A program made the position numbers and the translations under genes. From positions 1 through 20,423 of the forward strand of contig CAYUJV010000051.1 of the NCBI GenBank assembly GCA_964445085.1: a DNA stretch of 20,423 nt, read 5' to 3'. A model generated the notes under the pieces. That model made no database searches. It saw nothing but the letters and a program-made list of their open reading frames with translations, and was not told where the DNA came from. Below, in pieces: positions 1 through 7,991 of the stretch (the stretch's first letter is position 1; each line of letters starts with the position of its first letter). Source of the DNA: Thiobacter sp964445085. Lineage in GTDB: Bacteria; Pseudomonadota; Gammaproteobacteria; Burkholderiales; Thiobacteraceae.

Positions 1-921
1 AGCATGAGGCCGAGCACGCCGCCGAGATTGGCCCAGACCGCGCGGCAGCTGAGCGAGCGCCTGGCCGCCGCGGAAGCGGCGAAGGCCCAGGCGGCTGCCG
101 GACGCGACCAGGCCACGGCCGCCCTCGACCAGGCCCGCAACGAATTGCGCAGCACGGAGCAACTCACCGCCATCGGCCAGGCCAGCGCCAGCCAGCGCGA
201 CCAGGCCCAGGTCGCCGTCAAGCTCGCCTTCCGCGACCTGGCCTCGGCCAGCAATGCGGTGCAGGCGGCGACCTACGACATCGCGGCGGCACAGGAGGCG
301 CTGCGCAACCTGAAGCTCGGCGCCGCGCTGCGCGAATGGACGGTGCGTGCGCCGCGCAGCGGGACGGTGCTCACCCTGACCGAAAGCAGGAACGTCGGCA
401 CCGGCGCGCCGCTGATGGAGATCGGCACGCCGCAGGACCTGGAAGTCGTGGCCGAGACCAGTGCCGCCGACGCCGCCCGCATCCAGCCCGGCCAGCGCGC
501 GGTCCTCACGCCCGAGGGTGGCACGGGCGCCCTCGAGGGCCGCGTGCGGCGGGTGGACGTGGCTGCGCCCGCTGCCGGCACTGACGGCGCCGCGCCGCCC
601 GCGCACGCCCAAGTCCGGATCGAATTCGTATCGGCGCCGGGAAAATGGCAGGGCCTGGGCGACAGCCGCGAGGTCGGCGTGCGCATCACCACGGCCACGG
701 TGGACAACGTGCTGAAGGTGCCGGCGGCGGCGGTGTTCGACGACGGGCAGCAGGCCACGGTCTATGTGGTGGAGCACGGCAAGGCGCACAGGCGCCAGGT
801 CAAGACCGGCATGCGCAACGCCGACGACGTGGTGATCGAAAGCGGGCTGAAGGACGGCGACCGGGTGATCCTGTCGCCCGATGTCCGGGTCAAGGACGGG
901 GTGCGGGTGAAGACCCGCTGA
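1..921 (+). CDS. Efflux membrane-fusion (HlyD/MacA-type periplasmic adaptor) protein, 5' end missing
   Basis: The reading frame is open at the left edge, so the N-terminus (signal or anchor segment, first barrel and lipoyl half) lies outside the window. About 306 residues remain. The first ~100 visible residues are an Ala/Gln/Arg-rich helical hairpin with heptad-like spacing. The second lipoyl half follows (WTVRAPRSGTVL at about 113-124), then a beta-barrel region and a membrane-proximal domain ending KDGVRVKTR. This order is typical of adaptors that link an inner-membrane RND or ABC pump to an outer-membrane channel. The partner pump is not visible and the substrate cannot be told. The ATG at position 4 is internal. 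The last 32 bases overlap the end of the convergent phosphoribosyltransferase gene. Family call is firm; subfamily is uncertain. Confidence 0.88.
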   Translation, partial: SMRPSTPPRLAQTARQLSERLAAAEAAKAQAAAGRDQATAALDQARNELRSTEQLTAIGQASASQRDQAQVAVKLAFRDLASASNAVQAATYDIAAAQEALRNLKLGAALREWTVRAPRSGTVLTLTESRNVGTGAPLMEIGTPQDLEVVAETSAADAARIQPGQRAVLTPEGGTGALEGRVRRVDVAAPAAGTDGAAPPAHAQVRIEFVSAPGKWQGLGDSREVGVRITTATVDNVLKVPAAAVFDDGQQATVYVVEHGKAHRRQVKTGMRNADDVVIESGLKDGDRVILSPDVRVKDGVRVKTR

Positions 922-1534
922 GGATGGCGATCACCTCCTCGTCCTCGACCTGGGGGAATTCGGCGTAAAACTGCCCGACCGCGTAGAAGTTGTAGGGTGT
1001 CTCCAGGCACACCACCTCGTCGCAATAGCCCCTGACCTTCTCGACGGTGTCCGGCGGCGCCACCGGCACGGCGCAGATCAGCTTCTGCGTGCCCTTGGCC
1101 TTCAGCGCATGCAGCGCGGAAATCATGGTGGCGCCCGTGGCCAGCCCGTCATCCACCACGATCACGATGCGGCCCGCGGGGTCGATGGGCGGCCGGATCG
1201 GCGTGTACTGCGCGCGCCGCTTGCGCATCGTCTCCATCTGCCGGGCCTTCTCCCGTTCGATGTAGTCGGGCGTTGCCCCCGCCGACGCGGCATAGTCGGC
1301 GATATACGCCCAGCCGCTCTCGTCCATGGCGCCGATGGCGAACTCCGGGTTGCCCGGCGCCCCCAGCTTGCGCACCAGCACCACGTCCACCTCACCCTGC
1401 AGCGCGTCGGCGATGCGCTTGGCCATGGGCACCGCCCCGCGGGGAATGGCCAGGACCAGCGGGTTTTTTCCCTTGTACTCGGCCAGACGGGCGGCGAGCC
1501 TGTCGGCTGCTTCGAGACGATTGCGGAATGGCAT
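890..1534 (-). CDS. Phosphoribosyltransferase-fold protein (PRTase type I)
   Basis: A 214-residue protein with the PRPP-binding loop VVDDGLATGATM at residues 126-137, preceded by the usual run of hydrophobic beta-strand residues. The N-terminal part has the PRGAVPMA and VRKLGAPGNPE segments seen in the stand-alone PRTase family often found near stress and ion-transport genes. That family's substrate is not established, so no base specificity is proposed. The ATG at 1534 is supported by a strong AAGGAGG at 1540-1546, five bases upstream. It lies 58 bases downstream of the P-type ATPase on the same strand and is probably co-transcribed with it. The 3' end overlaps the convergent adaptor gene by 32 bases, so the final residues (SGSSPAPRP) may be poorly conserved. 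Confidence 0.9.
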   Translation of the reverse strand: MPFRNRLEAADRLAARLAEYKGKNPLVLAIPRGAVPMAKRIADALQGEVDVVLVRKLGAPGNPEFAIGAMDESGWAYIADYAASAGATPDYIEREKARQMETMRKRRAQYTPIRPPIDPAGRIVIVVDDGLATGATMISALHALKAKGTQKLICAVPVAPPDTVEKVRGYCDEVVCLETPYNFYAVGQFYAEFPQVEDEEVIAILSGSSPAPRP

Positions 1535-1539
1535 GGGAA

Positions 1540-1546
1540 CCTCCTT
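1540..1546 (-). promoter_or_regulatory. Strong Shine-Dalgarno for the phosphoribosyltransferase
   Basis: The minus strand reads AAGGAGG five bases before the ATG at 1534. It is one of the strongest ribosome binding sites in the window and fixes the start. Confidence 0.8.
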
Positions 1547-1592
1547 GCTTCAGGATAGTTCAGGCCCTGCCGCGGCGTTGGCAGCACGCCGC

Positions 1593-4196
1593 CTAGGACG
1601 CCGCGAGCCGCGCCTTGCGCAGGTATTTCAGCAGCTCGAACCAGCCCAGGCTCGCCACCCCGATGCCGACCGCGAGCAGCAGATGGTGGCGGTCCAGGGG
1701 CGCGAAGCGGAACAGCTCACGCAGGCCCGGCAGTTCGAGCGCGAGCACCAGGCAGAGCGACGCCGCGGCCGTGATCAGCCACAGGGAGAGGTTGGGGCTG
1801 CGCAGGGAACCGAGGAGCGTGCGTTCCCAGGAGCGATTGGCAAAAATCATCACCAGATTGGCAACCACCAGCGTCGTGAAGGCAAGGGCGCGCGCCGCGC
1901 CTTCGCCGAGCCCGCGCTCGAGTGCCACGCCGAACATGGCGTATGCCAATACCAGCACGCCGACGCCCTGCAACAGGCTCAGCGCGAGATTCCAGCCCCC
2001 GAACAAGGGGCTGGCGGGCGGCCGTGGCCGCCGGCGCATGATGCTGGGTTCTTCGCGCTCCGCCTCGAACACGATGGAGCAGGCAGGGTCGATGACGAAC
2101 TGGAGAAAGGCGATGTGCACCGGGAAGAAGATCAGCGGCTGCCCGAGCAGCACCGGCAGCAGCGACAGGCCGGCGATCGGCACGTGGATCGCGAGGATGT
2201 AGGTCATGGCCTTGCGCAAGTTGTCGTAGATGCGCCGCCCCGAGCGCACCGCCGCCACGATGGAGGCGAAGTCGTCGTCGAGCAACACCAGCGACGACGC
2301 CTCACGCGCCACGTCGGTGCCCCGTCCGCCCATGGCGATGCCGATGTGCGCCGCCTTGAGCGCGGGCGCGTCGTTGACGCCGTCCCCGGTCATGGCGACC
2401 ACCTCCCCCCGGGCCTTGAAGGCGTTGACCAACTTCAGCTTTTGATCCGGCACCACGCGGGCGAAGACGTTCACCGCGGGCAGCCGCGCCTGCAGCTCGG
2501 CATCGCTGAGTCGATCGAGCTCGTCCCCCGTCATGACCCCGCCGGCATCGAGCCCCGCCTCGCGCGCGATGGCCAGCGCCGTCCCCGGGTAATCCCCGGT
2601 GACCATGACGACCCGGATGCCGGCGGCCTTGCACTCGGCAATGGCGGCGGGGACCGTGGGCCGCAGCGGATCGGCGAGCGCGACGAGGCCGAGCAGGCGG
2701 AACTCGAAATCGTGCTGGATCGGCGGCCAGGCCGGCCCCGCGAAGCGCGCATCCGCGACCCCGAGCACGCGCAGCCCCTGCGCCGACAGCTGCCCCACCT
2801 GCTGCGCCAGGGCGGCCATCCGGCCGGCGTCCAGGTGGCACAGGTCGGCGATCGCCTCCGGCGCGCCCTTGGCCGCGACGACGTATTCCTCGCCGCGGGT
2901 CGAGCGCCAGACGTGGGAGATGGCGCGAATCTCCCGGGTCAGCGGGTACTCGTGCACCAGCTCCCAGTCGGCGTGCAGGTGCTCGGTATTGGCGAGAAAG
3001 CGCTGGCCGAGGGCGCGCATCGCCTGCTCCATCGGGTCGAAGGGATCGACCTCGCTGGCCAGGATGCCGAACTCCAGCAATTCGTGAAACGCCTCGGGCA
3101 GGACAGCCGTCACGCCCGCTTCCGGCACGCGAAAGCGCTCGCCATCGACAGCCAGGGTGTGCACCGCCATCCGGTTCTGCGTCAGGGTGCCGGTCTTGTC
3201 CACGCACAGCACGGTGGCCGCCCCCAGGGTCTCGATGGCTGGCACGCGGCGGGTGAGCACGCGCCGGCGCGAGATGCGCCAGGCGCCGAGGGCAAGGAAA
3301 ACCGTCAGCACCACCGGAAACTCCTCCGGCAGCGTGGCCATGGCCAGGGTGATCCCGGCCAGCACGCCCGCGAGCCAGTCGCCCCGCGTCAGGCCGTAGA
3401 CGACGATCAGAAGGACGCACAGGCTCAAGCCGACGATGGCGAGCGTGCGCACCAGCCTGCGCGTCTGCCGCTGCAGCGGCGTGGACTCCGGTTCCAGCGT
3501 TTGCAGCGCCTTGCCGATTCGTCCGAGCTCGCTGCGCTCCCCGGTGGCGCGGACTTCGGCGATGGCCGTGCCCTGCACCACCAGCGTGCCGGAATAGACA
3601 TAGGGCAGGCCTTCCCCGCCCGGTCGCGCGCTGGCTTCCTCACCGCTCCAGGCACGCTTGCCGACCGGCGCCGACTCTCCCGTCAGCAGGGATTCGTCGA
3701 GCCGCAGGTTGCGCTGTGCCAGCACCACGGCATCCGCCGGCACGCGATCGCCCTCGGCCAGCACCAGCATGTCGCCGCGCACCACCTCGCGCCCCGCGAT
3801 GCGCTGCTGCCGGCCCTCGCGGACGACGAGCGCGCGCGGGCTGGTCAGGTCGCGCAGGGATTCGAGGACGCGCTCGGTGCGCTGCTCCTGATACAGGGTG
3901 GTGCCCATCACCACCACCACGAAGCTGAGCAGGATGGCCGCCTCGCCCACATCGCCGAGCAGAAAATAGATGGCTCCCGCCGCGACCAGCAGCAGGAACA
4001 TGGGCTCGCGCATCACCTCCAGGCCCATCGCCAGCAAGGAGCGACGGCGCGTCCCCGGCAGCTCGTTGTAGCCCTCGGCATCGAGCCGCGCCGCGGCCTC
4101 GGCCTGGGAGAGGCCTTGCACGTCGCGCCAATCGGGCTGGTCGGGACGGATCAGTTTGGATTTTCCTGTGGAGAATTGGCGCGCCGCCGCGGCCAT
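1593..4196 (-). CDS. Cation-transporting P-type ATPase (P2/Ca2+-ATPase-like)
   Basis: An 867-residue inner-membrane pump. Visible motifs are an N-terminal cation-ATPase domain (about 25-80), the actuator motif TGES (172-175), M4 motif PEEFP (290-294), phosphorylation site DKTGTLTQN (Asp333) and the hinge TGDGVNDAP in the P domain. About ten hydrophobic segments are present, including four after the P domain, as in P2-type pumps. The M4 motif is PEEFP rather than the PEGLP of Ca2+ pumps. M6 carries FVIDPACS and M5 carries a His (AIHVPIAG), so the ion is uncertain; Ca2+, Mg2+, Mn2+ or H+ remain possible. No heavy-metal-binding N-terminal domain is seen, so a CopA/ZntA type is unlikely. ATG 4196 is the only in-frame start after a stop at 4215-4217, and it has a weak ribosome binding site. 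The gene is likely first in an operon with the downstream PRTase. Confidence 0.92.
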   Translation of the reverse strand: MAAAARQFSTGKSKLIRPDQPDWRDVQGLSQAEAAARLDAEGYNELPGTRRRSLLAMGLEVMREPMFLLLVAAGAIYFLLGDVGEAAILLSFVVVVMGTTLYQEQRTERVLESLRDLTSPRALVVREGRQQRIAGREVVRGDMLVLAEGDRVPADAVVLAQRNLRLDESLLTGESAPVGKRAWSGEEASARPGGEGLPYVYSGTLVVQGTAIAEVRATGERSELGRIGKALQTLEPESTPLQRQTRRLVRTLAIVGLSLCVLLIVVYGLTRGDWLAGVLAGITLAMATLPEEFPVVLTVFLALGAWRISRRRVLTRRVPAIETLGAATVLCVDKTGTLTQNRMAVHTLAVDGERFRVPEAGVTAVLPEAFHELLEFGILASEVDPFDPMEQAMRALGQRFLANTEHLHADWELVHEYPLTREIRAISHVWRSTRGEEYVVAAKGAPEAIADLCHLDAGRMAALAQQVGQLSAQGLRVLGVADARFAGPAWPPIQHDFEFRLLGLVALADPLRPTVPAAIAECKAAGIRVVMVTGDYPGTALAIAREAGLDAGGVMTGDELDRLSDAELQARLPAVNVFARVVPDQKLKLVNAFKARGEVVAMTGDGVNDAPALKAAHIGIAMGGRGTDVAREASSLVLLDDDFASIVAAVRSGRRIYDNLRKAMTYILAIHVPIAGLSLLPVLLGQPLIFFPVHIAFLQFVIDPACSIVFEAEREEPSIMRRRPRPPASPLFGGWNLALSLLQGVGVLVLAYAMFGVALERGLGEGAARALAFTTLVVANLVMIFANRSWERTLLGSLRSPNLSLWLITAAASLCLVLALELPGLRELFRFAPLDRHHLLLAVGIGVASLGWFELLKYLRKARLAAS

Positions 4197-4293
4197 CCGG
4201 CGTGCTGCATCTTTTCATGATACCAACGGCTCGACGGGAAACAACCTTGCCCGCGAACCCGGGCTAGCGTCGCCCCAGGCCGTTACCGGGCGC

Positions 4294-4320
4294 AAAAAAG
4301 AGGCGGACCAGGTCCGCCTC
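4294..4320 (-). terminator. Strong intrinsic terminator upstream of the P-type ATPase (minus strand)
   Basis: A perfect 10-bp inverted repeat (GAGGCGGACC at 4300-4309, GGTCCGCCTC at 4311-4320) with one central base is followed on the minus strand by six T (A at 4294-4299). In a real hairpin the innermost pairs open to form the loop. It lies about 95 bases before the ATPase start, and no minus-strand gene ends here. It is therefore either an attenuator in the ATPase leader or the terminator of a small RNA. The oligo-T exists only in the minus direction. Confidence 0.75.
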
Positions 4321-4430
4321 AAGATAGGAAACCCTACTCCGTCCTGAGTAGGTAGAGAGTTCTAACGGCCGCGGCCGGCCATCCTTTAGGCAATTTAACC
4401 GGGGGCATCGGGCCGGCCTCCCCCCGTGGC
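4321..4430 (-). ncRNA. Candidate structured leader or small RNA ahead of the P-type ATPase
   Basis: Before the terminator, the minus strand can form a 7-bp hairpin (CCTACTC/GAGTAGG, 4333-4352) with loop AGGACG, and an 8-bp stem GGCCGGCC/GGCCGGCC (4373-4380 with 4411-4418) enclosing 30 bases. With the terminator this makes three successive hairpins, the layout of an attenuating riboswitch or a short sRNA. I compared it by eye with common riboswitch classes and recognise none. The GGA-containing loop resembles a CsrA site, but one copy is weak evidence. The GGCCGGCC arms are self-complementary, so this stem is less specific than it looks. The transcript start is unknown and the strand is inferred only from the terminator. 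Confidence 0.35.
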
Positions 4431-4431
4431 T

Positions 4432-4437
4432 TATAAT
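4432..4437 (+). promoter_or_regulatory. Consensus -10 hexamer upstream of mfd
   Basis: A perfect TATAAT lies 21 bases before the ATG at 4459. At 16-18 bp spacing there is no recognisable -35 (GC-rich sequence). Transcription from here would give a leader of about 15 bases containing a small GGCG-TTTTT-CGCC hairpin (4439-4451). Since the minus strand also reads TTATAA here, a minus-strand role cannot be excluded. Confidence 0.45.
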
Positions 4438-4458
4438 TGGCGTTTTTCGCCTCGCCCC

Positions 4459-7400
4459 ATGCTGTTCCGCGCGCCCCTCCCCCGTCCTGGCCACATCCAG
4501 CGCTACACCGGCCTCACCGGCTCGGCGGATGCGCTCGCGCTCGCCCAGCTGGCCCAGGCGAAAAACAGTCCCGCCACGCCGCTCGTCGTCATCACCGAGA
4601 CCGCGCTGGAGGCGCAGCGCCTGCGCGACGAGATTCCCTGCTTCGCGCCGGAGCTGTCGGTGCACCTGTTCCCGGACTGGGAAACCCTGCCCTACGACCA
4701 GTTCTCGCCGCACCAGGACTTGGTGTCGGAGCGGCTGGCGACGCTGTACCAGATCAACGCCCAGGCCTTCGACATCGCCATCGTGCCGGTGTCCACGGCG
4801 CTGTACCGCTTGCCGCCGAAGGAATTCCTGGCCGCCCACACCTTCTTTCTCAAGCAGGGCACCCGGCTCGACACCGATGCCCTGCGCAGGCAGCTCACCC
4901 TGGCCTCCTACACCCACGTCACCCAGGTGCAGGCGCCGGGGGAATACAGCGTGCGCGGCGGCGTGATCGACCTGTTCCCCATGGGCAGCGCGGTGCCCTA
5001 CCGCATCGACCTGTTCGACCAGGAAGTGGAGACCATCCGTACCTTCGACGTGGACACCCAGCGCAGCATTTACCCGGTGAAAGATGTCCGGCTGCTGCCG
5101 GCGCGGGAATTTCCGCTGAACGAAGCGGGCATCGCCTGCTTCCGCCAGAAATTCCGCGACCGCTTCGAGGGCGACCCCTCGAAGAGCAAGGTGTACAAGG
5201 ACGTGAGCAACGGCATTGCGCCGCCCGGCGTGGAGTATTACCTGCCGCTGTTCTTCGACGGCACGGCCACCTTCACCGACTATCTGCCGGACAACGCGGT
5301 GATCTGCCTGCACCATGCGGTGCTGGAGGCGGGCGAAAGTTTCTGGCGCGACACCCGCTCCCGCCACAACCTGCTGCGCGGCGACCGCGACCGGCCCCTG
5401 CTGCCGCCGGAGGAACTGTTCGTGCCCGTGGACCAGTTCTTCGGCGCGCTCAAGGACCATCCGCGCCTGGAGCTCCTCGCGCCGTCCGAATCCCTGCCCG
5501 CCCACACCGAGCAGTGCGCCACCGCCGCCCTGCCGCCGATCCACGTCGACCGCCGTGCCGAGCATCCCCTGGCGCAGTTTCAGCAGTTCATCGCCGGCTT
5601 CGACGGCCGCATCCTGATCGCCGCCGAGAGCGTGGGCCGGCGCGAGACCATGGCGCAGATGTTCAATGAGCAAAGTATCAAGCCATCCATCGCCGAGAAC
5701 TACGCCGACTTTCTCGCCAAACCCGACCGCCTGATGCTGGCGGCGCTGCCGGTAAGCTTGGGCTTCGTTCTGCCCGGGGACGGGCTGGCCCTCGTCACCG
5801 AGGCCGAACTCTACGCGCTGCAGGTGCGCCAGTCGCGCCTGCGCGAAGCGAAGAAGACCAGCACCGAGCACATGCTGCGCGACCTGTCCGAGGTGCGCGT
5901 GGGCGATCCGGTGGTGCACGAAGATCACGGCATCGCCCATTACCAGGGTTTGGTCACCATGGACCTGGGCGAAGGCGACACGGAATTCCTGCTCCTCGAA
6001 TATGCGGGAGGCGACAAGCTGTACGTGCCGGTGGCCAACCTGCACCTCATCAGCCGCTACAGCGGCGGGCCGCCGGAGACCGCACCACTGCACAAGCTCG
6101 GCAGCGGCCAGTGGGAAAAGGCCAAGCGCAAGGCTGCCAAGCAGGTCCGCGACACGGCCGCCGAGCTGCTCAACCTCTACGCCCAGCGCGCCGCGCGCAA
6201 GGGCCATGCCTTCCAGCTCAAGCCCCACGACTACGAGGCCTTCGCCGCGGGTTTTGAATTCGAGGAGACCCCGGACCAGGCGGCCGCCATCACGGCGGTG
6301 ATCGAGGACATGACCCAGGGCAAGCCCATGGACCGGCTGGTGTGCGGCGACGTGGGTTTCGGCAAGACCGAGGTCGCCCTGCGCGCCGCCTTCATGGCGG
6401 TGGCCGACGGCGCGCAGGTGGCGGTGCTGGTGCCCACCACCCTGCTCGCCGAGCAGCACTACCACACCTTCTCCGACCGCTTCGGCGAATGGCCGGTGAA
6501 GGTGGCGGAAATCTCCCGCTTCCGCACGGCGAAAGAGCAGGCGGAAGCGCTCAAGGGGGTGAAGGAAGGCAAAATCGACATCCTGATCGGCACCCATCGT
6601 CTGCTGCAGAAGGACGTGGAGTTCAAGAACCTGGGCCTGGTCATCATCGACGAGGAGCACCGTTTCGGCGTGCGGCAGAAGGAGCGGCTGAAGTCCCTGC
6701 GCGCCGAGGTGGACGTGCTGACCCTGACCGCGACGCCCATCCCGCGCACCCTGTCCATGTCCATGGAGGGACTGCGCGACTTTTCCGTCATCGCCACGGC
6801 GCCGCAGAAGCGGCTCGCCATCAAGACCTTCGTCCACCCCTGGAGCGACGGCCTGGTGCGCGAGGCGGTGCTGCGCGAGCTCAAGCGCGGCGGCCAGGTG
6901 TATTTCCTGCACAACGAAGTGGAAACCATCCACAACATGCAGGAGAAGCTGGAGAAGCTGCTGCCGGAAGCGCGCATCGCCGTCGCCCACGGCCAGATGC
7001 GCGAGCGCGAGCTGGAGCACGTGATGCGCGATTTCTACCACCAGCGCTTCAACGTCCTGCTGTGCACCACCATCATCGAGACCGGCATCGACGTGCCCAG
7101 CGCCAACACCATCATCATGAACCGCGCCGACAAGTTCGGCCTGGCCCAGCTGCACCAGCTGCGCGGCCGGGTCGGCCGCTCCCACCACCAGGCCTACGCC
7201 TACCTGCTCACGCCGGAAGGCGGCGTCACCGGCTCGGCCAGGAAGCGGCTGGAGGCGATCCAGATGATGGAAGACCTGGGCGTGGGCTTCCATCTCGCCA
7301 TGCACGATCTGGAAATCCGCGGCGCGGGCGAGTTGCTGGGCGAGTCGCAGAGCGGCGAAATGCAGGAGATCGGCTTCACCCTCTACGCCGAGATGCTCAA

Positions 7401-7893
7401 CAACGCGGTGAAGGCGCTCAAGGCCGGCAAGGAGCCGGACATGGAAGCGCCGCTCAACGCCACCACCGAGATCAACCTGCACGCCCCGGCCCTGCTGCCG
7501 AACGACTACTGCGCCGACGTGCACGAGCGACTGGTGCTGTACAAGCGCCTGGCCAACTGCAACACCCTGGACGAGCTGGATGCGATGCACGAGGAGCTGA
7601 TCGACCGTTTCGGCTTGTTGCCGCCCCAGGCCAAGACCCTGATCGACGTGCACCGCCTGCGCATCCTGGCCAGGGAAGTGGGCGTCGCCCGCATCGACGC
7701 CCACAGCGACGCGATCACCCTGCAGTTCGTGCCCCAGCCGCCCATCGACCCGGCCCGCATCATCGAGTTGATCCAGAAGAAGAAACACTACAAACTCGCG
7801 GGCCAGGACAAGCTCAAGGTCACGCTGGCCACGGCGGATGCGGAGAAGCGGGCGCGGGCGGTGCAGGAGATTTTCAGGGAACTATTGGCATAA
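4459..7893 (+). CDS. mfd: Transcription-repair coupling factor Mfd
   Basis: The 1144-residue length matches the family (about 1150). Mfd recognises RNA polymerase stalled at a DNA lesion, displaces it by ATP-driven translocation and recruits UvrA. Order seen: UvrB-like N-terminal domains (about 1-330), a CarD-like polymerase-interacting domain near 475-560 (VGDPVVHEDHGIAHY), the RecG-like motor with Walker A GDVGFGKT (630-637) and DEEH box (731-734), TLTATPIPRT, the motor helicase motif VGRSHHQAYAYLL, and the C-terminal TRCF domain. I choose ATG 4459 rather than the GTG at 4426. The GTG would put codons over the TATAAT box and add residues absent from the family, while MLFRAPLPRPG is a normal N-terminus. 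No Shine-Dalgarno precedes the ATG. serB follows 98 bases later across an inverted repeat. Confidence 0.97.
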   Translation: MLFRAPLPRPGHIQRYTGLTGSADALALAQLAQAKNSPATPLVVITETALEAQRLRDEIPCFAPELSVHLFPDWETLPYDQFSPHQDLVSERLATLYQINAQAFDIAIVPVSTALYRLPPKEFLAAHTFFLKQGTRLDTDALRRQLTLASYTHVTQVQAPGEYSVRGGVIDLFPMGSAVPYRIDLFDQEVETIRTFDVDTQRSIYPVKDVRLLPAREFPLNEAGIACFRQKFRDRFEGDPSKSKVYKDVSNGIAPPGVEYYLPLFFDGTATFTDYLPDNAVICLHHAVLEAGESFWRDTRSRHNLLRGDRDRPLLPPEELFVPVDQFFGALKDHPRLELLAPSESLPAHTEQCATAALPPIHVDRRAEHPLAQFQQFIAGFDGRILIAAESVGRRETMAQMFNEQSIKPSIAENYADFLAKPDRLMLAALPVSLGFVLPGDGLALVTEAELYALQVRQSRLREAKKTSTEHMLRDLSEVRVGDPVVHEDHGIAHYQGLVTMDLGEGDTEFLLLEYAGGDKLYVPVANLHLISRYSGGPPETAPLHKLGSGQWEKAKRKAAKQVRDTAAELLNLYAQRAARKGHAFQLKPHDYEAFAAGFEFEETPDQAAAITAVIEDMTQGKPMDRLVCGDVGFGKTEVALRAAFMAVADGAQVAVLVPTTLLAEQHYHTFSDRFGEWPVKVAEISRFRTAKEQAEALKGVKEGKIDILIGTHRLLQKDVEFKNLGLVIIDEEHRFGVRQKERLKSLRAEVDVLTLTATPIPRTLSMSMEGLRDFSVIATAPQKRLAIKTFVHPWSDGLVREAVLRELKRGGQVYFLHNEVETIHNMQEKLEKLLPEARIAVAHGQMRERELEHVMRDFYHQRFNVLLCTTIIETGIDVPSANTIIMNRADKFGLAQLHQLRGRVGRSHHQAYAYLLTPEGGVTGSARKRLEAIQMMEDLGVGFHLAMHDLEIRGAGELLGESQSGEMQEIGFTLYAEMLNNAVKALKAGKEPDMEAPLNATTEINLHAPALLPNDYCADVHERLVLYKRLANCNTLDELDAMHEELIDRFGLLPPQAKTLIDVHRLRILAREVGVARIDAHSDAITLQFVPQPPIDPARIIELIQKKKHYKLAGQDKLKVTLATADAEKRARAVQEIFRELLA

Positions 7894-7901
7894 GACCTTT
7901 G

Positions 7902-7968
7902 CACCACAGAGGCACAGAGACACAGAGGAAAAACGGGGTGTTCTCTGCGTCTCTGTGCCTCTGTGGTG
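7902..7968. repeat. Long dispersed-type inverted repeat between mfd and serB
   Basis: Arms of 26 bases (7902-7927 and 7943-7968) are complementary at 25 of 26 positions around a 15-base spacer. The arms consist of the CACAGAGG/CACAGAGA-type units that I recognise as a dispersed intergenic repeat in many proteobacterial genomes. It would form a very stable hairpin in the mfd-serB transcript. There is no following T tract, so it is not a classic terminator. It may stabilise mRNA ends or partly uncouple serB from mfd. Confidence 0.85.
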
Positions 7969-7991
7969 AGATTCTTGAATTGGAAAAGCAA

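Noticed and set aside
1326..4220. 964-codon open frame on the plus strand
   Set aside because: It is antisense to the P-type ATPase, its translation is His/Arg/Gln-rich without motifs, and the ATPase frame has all family motifs.
4321..4430. Known riboswitch (c-di-GMP, guanidine-II, fluoride, SAH, cobalamin, TPP) in the mfd-ATPase gap
   Set aside because: None of the conserved cores could be found; the single GGACG loop is not the paired ACGR loops of guanidine-II.
4426..4458. GTG start for mfd at 4426
   Set aside because: It would put the TATAAT box within the coding region and add 11 residues not expected in Mfd.
4264..7788. 1174-codon open frame on the minus strand
   Set aside because: It is the antisense of mfd; composition (His/Gln/Ala) is the usual shadow of GC-rich genes, and mfd is fully supported.
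6342..7991. Open extension upstream of serB in the same frame
   Set aside because: It overlaps mfd in the wrong frame and crosses the inverted repeat; the protein before Met at 7992 has no family similarity.
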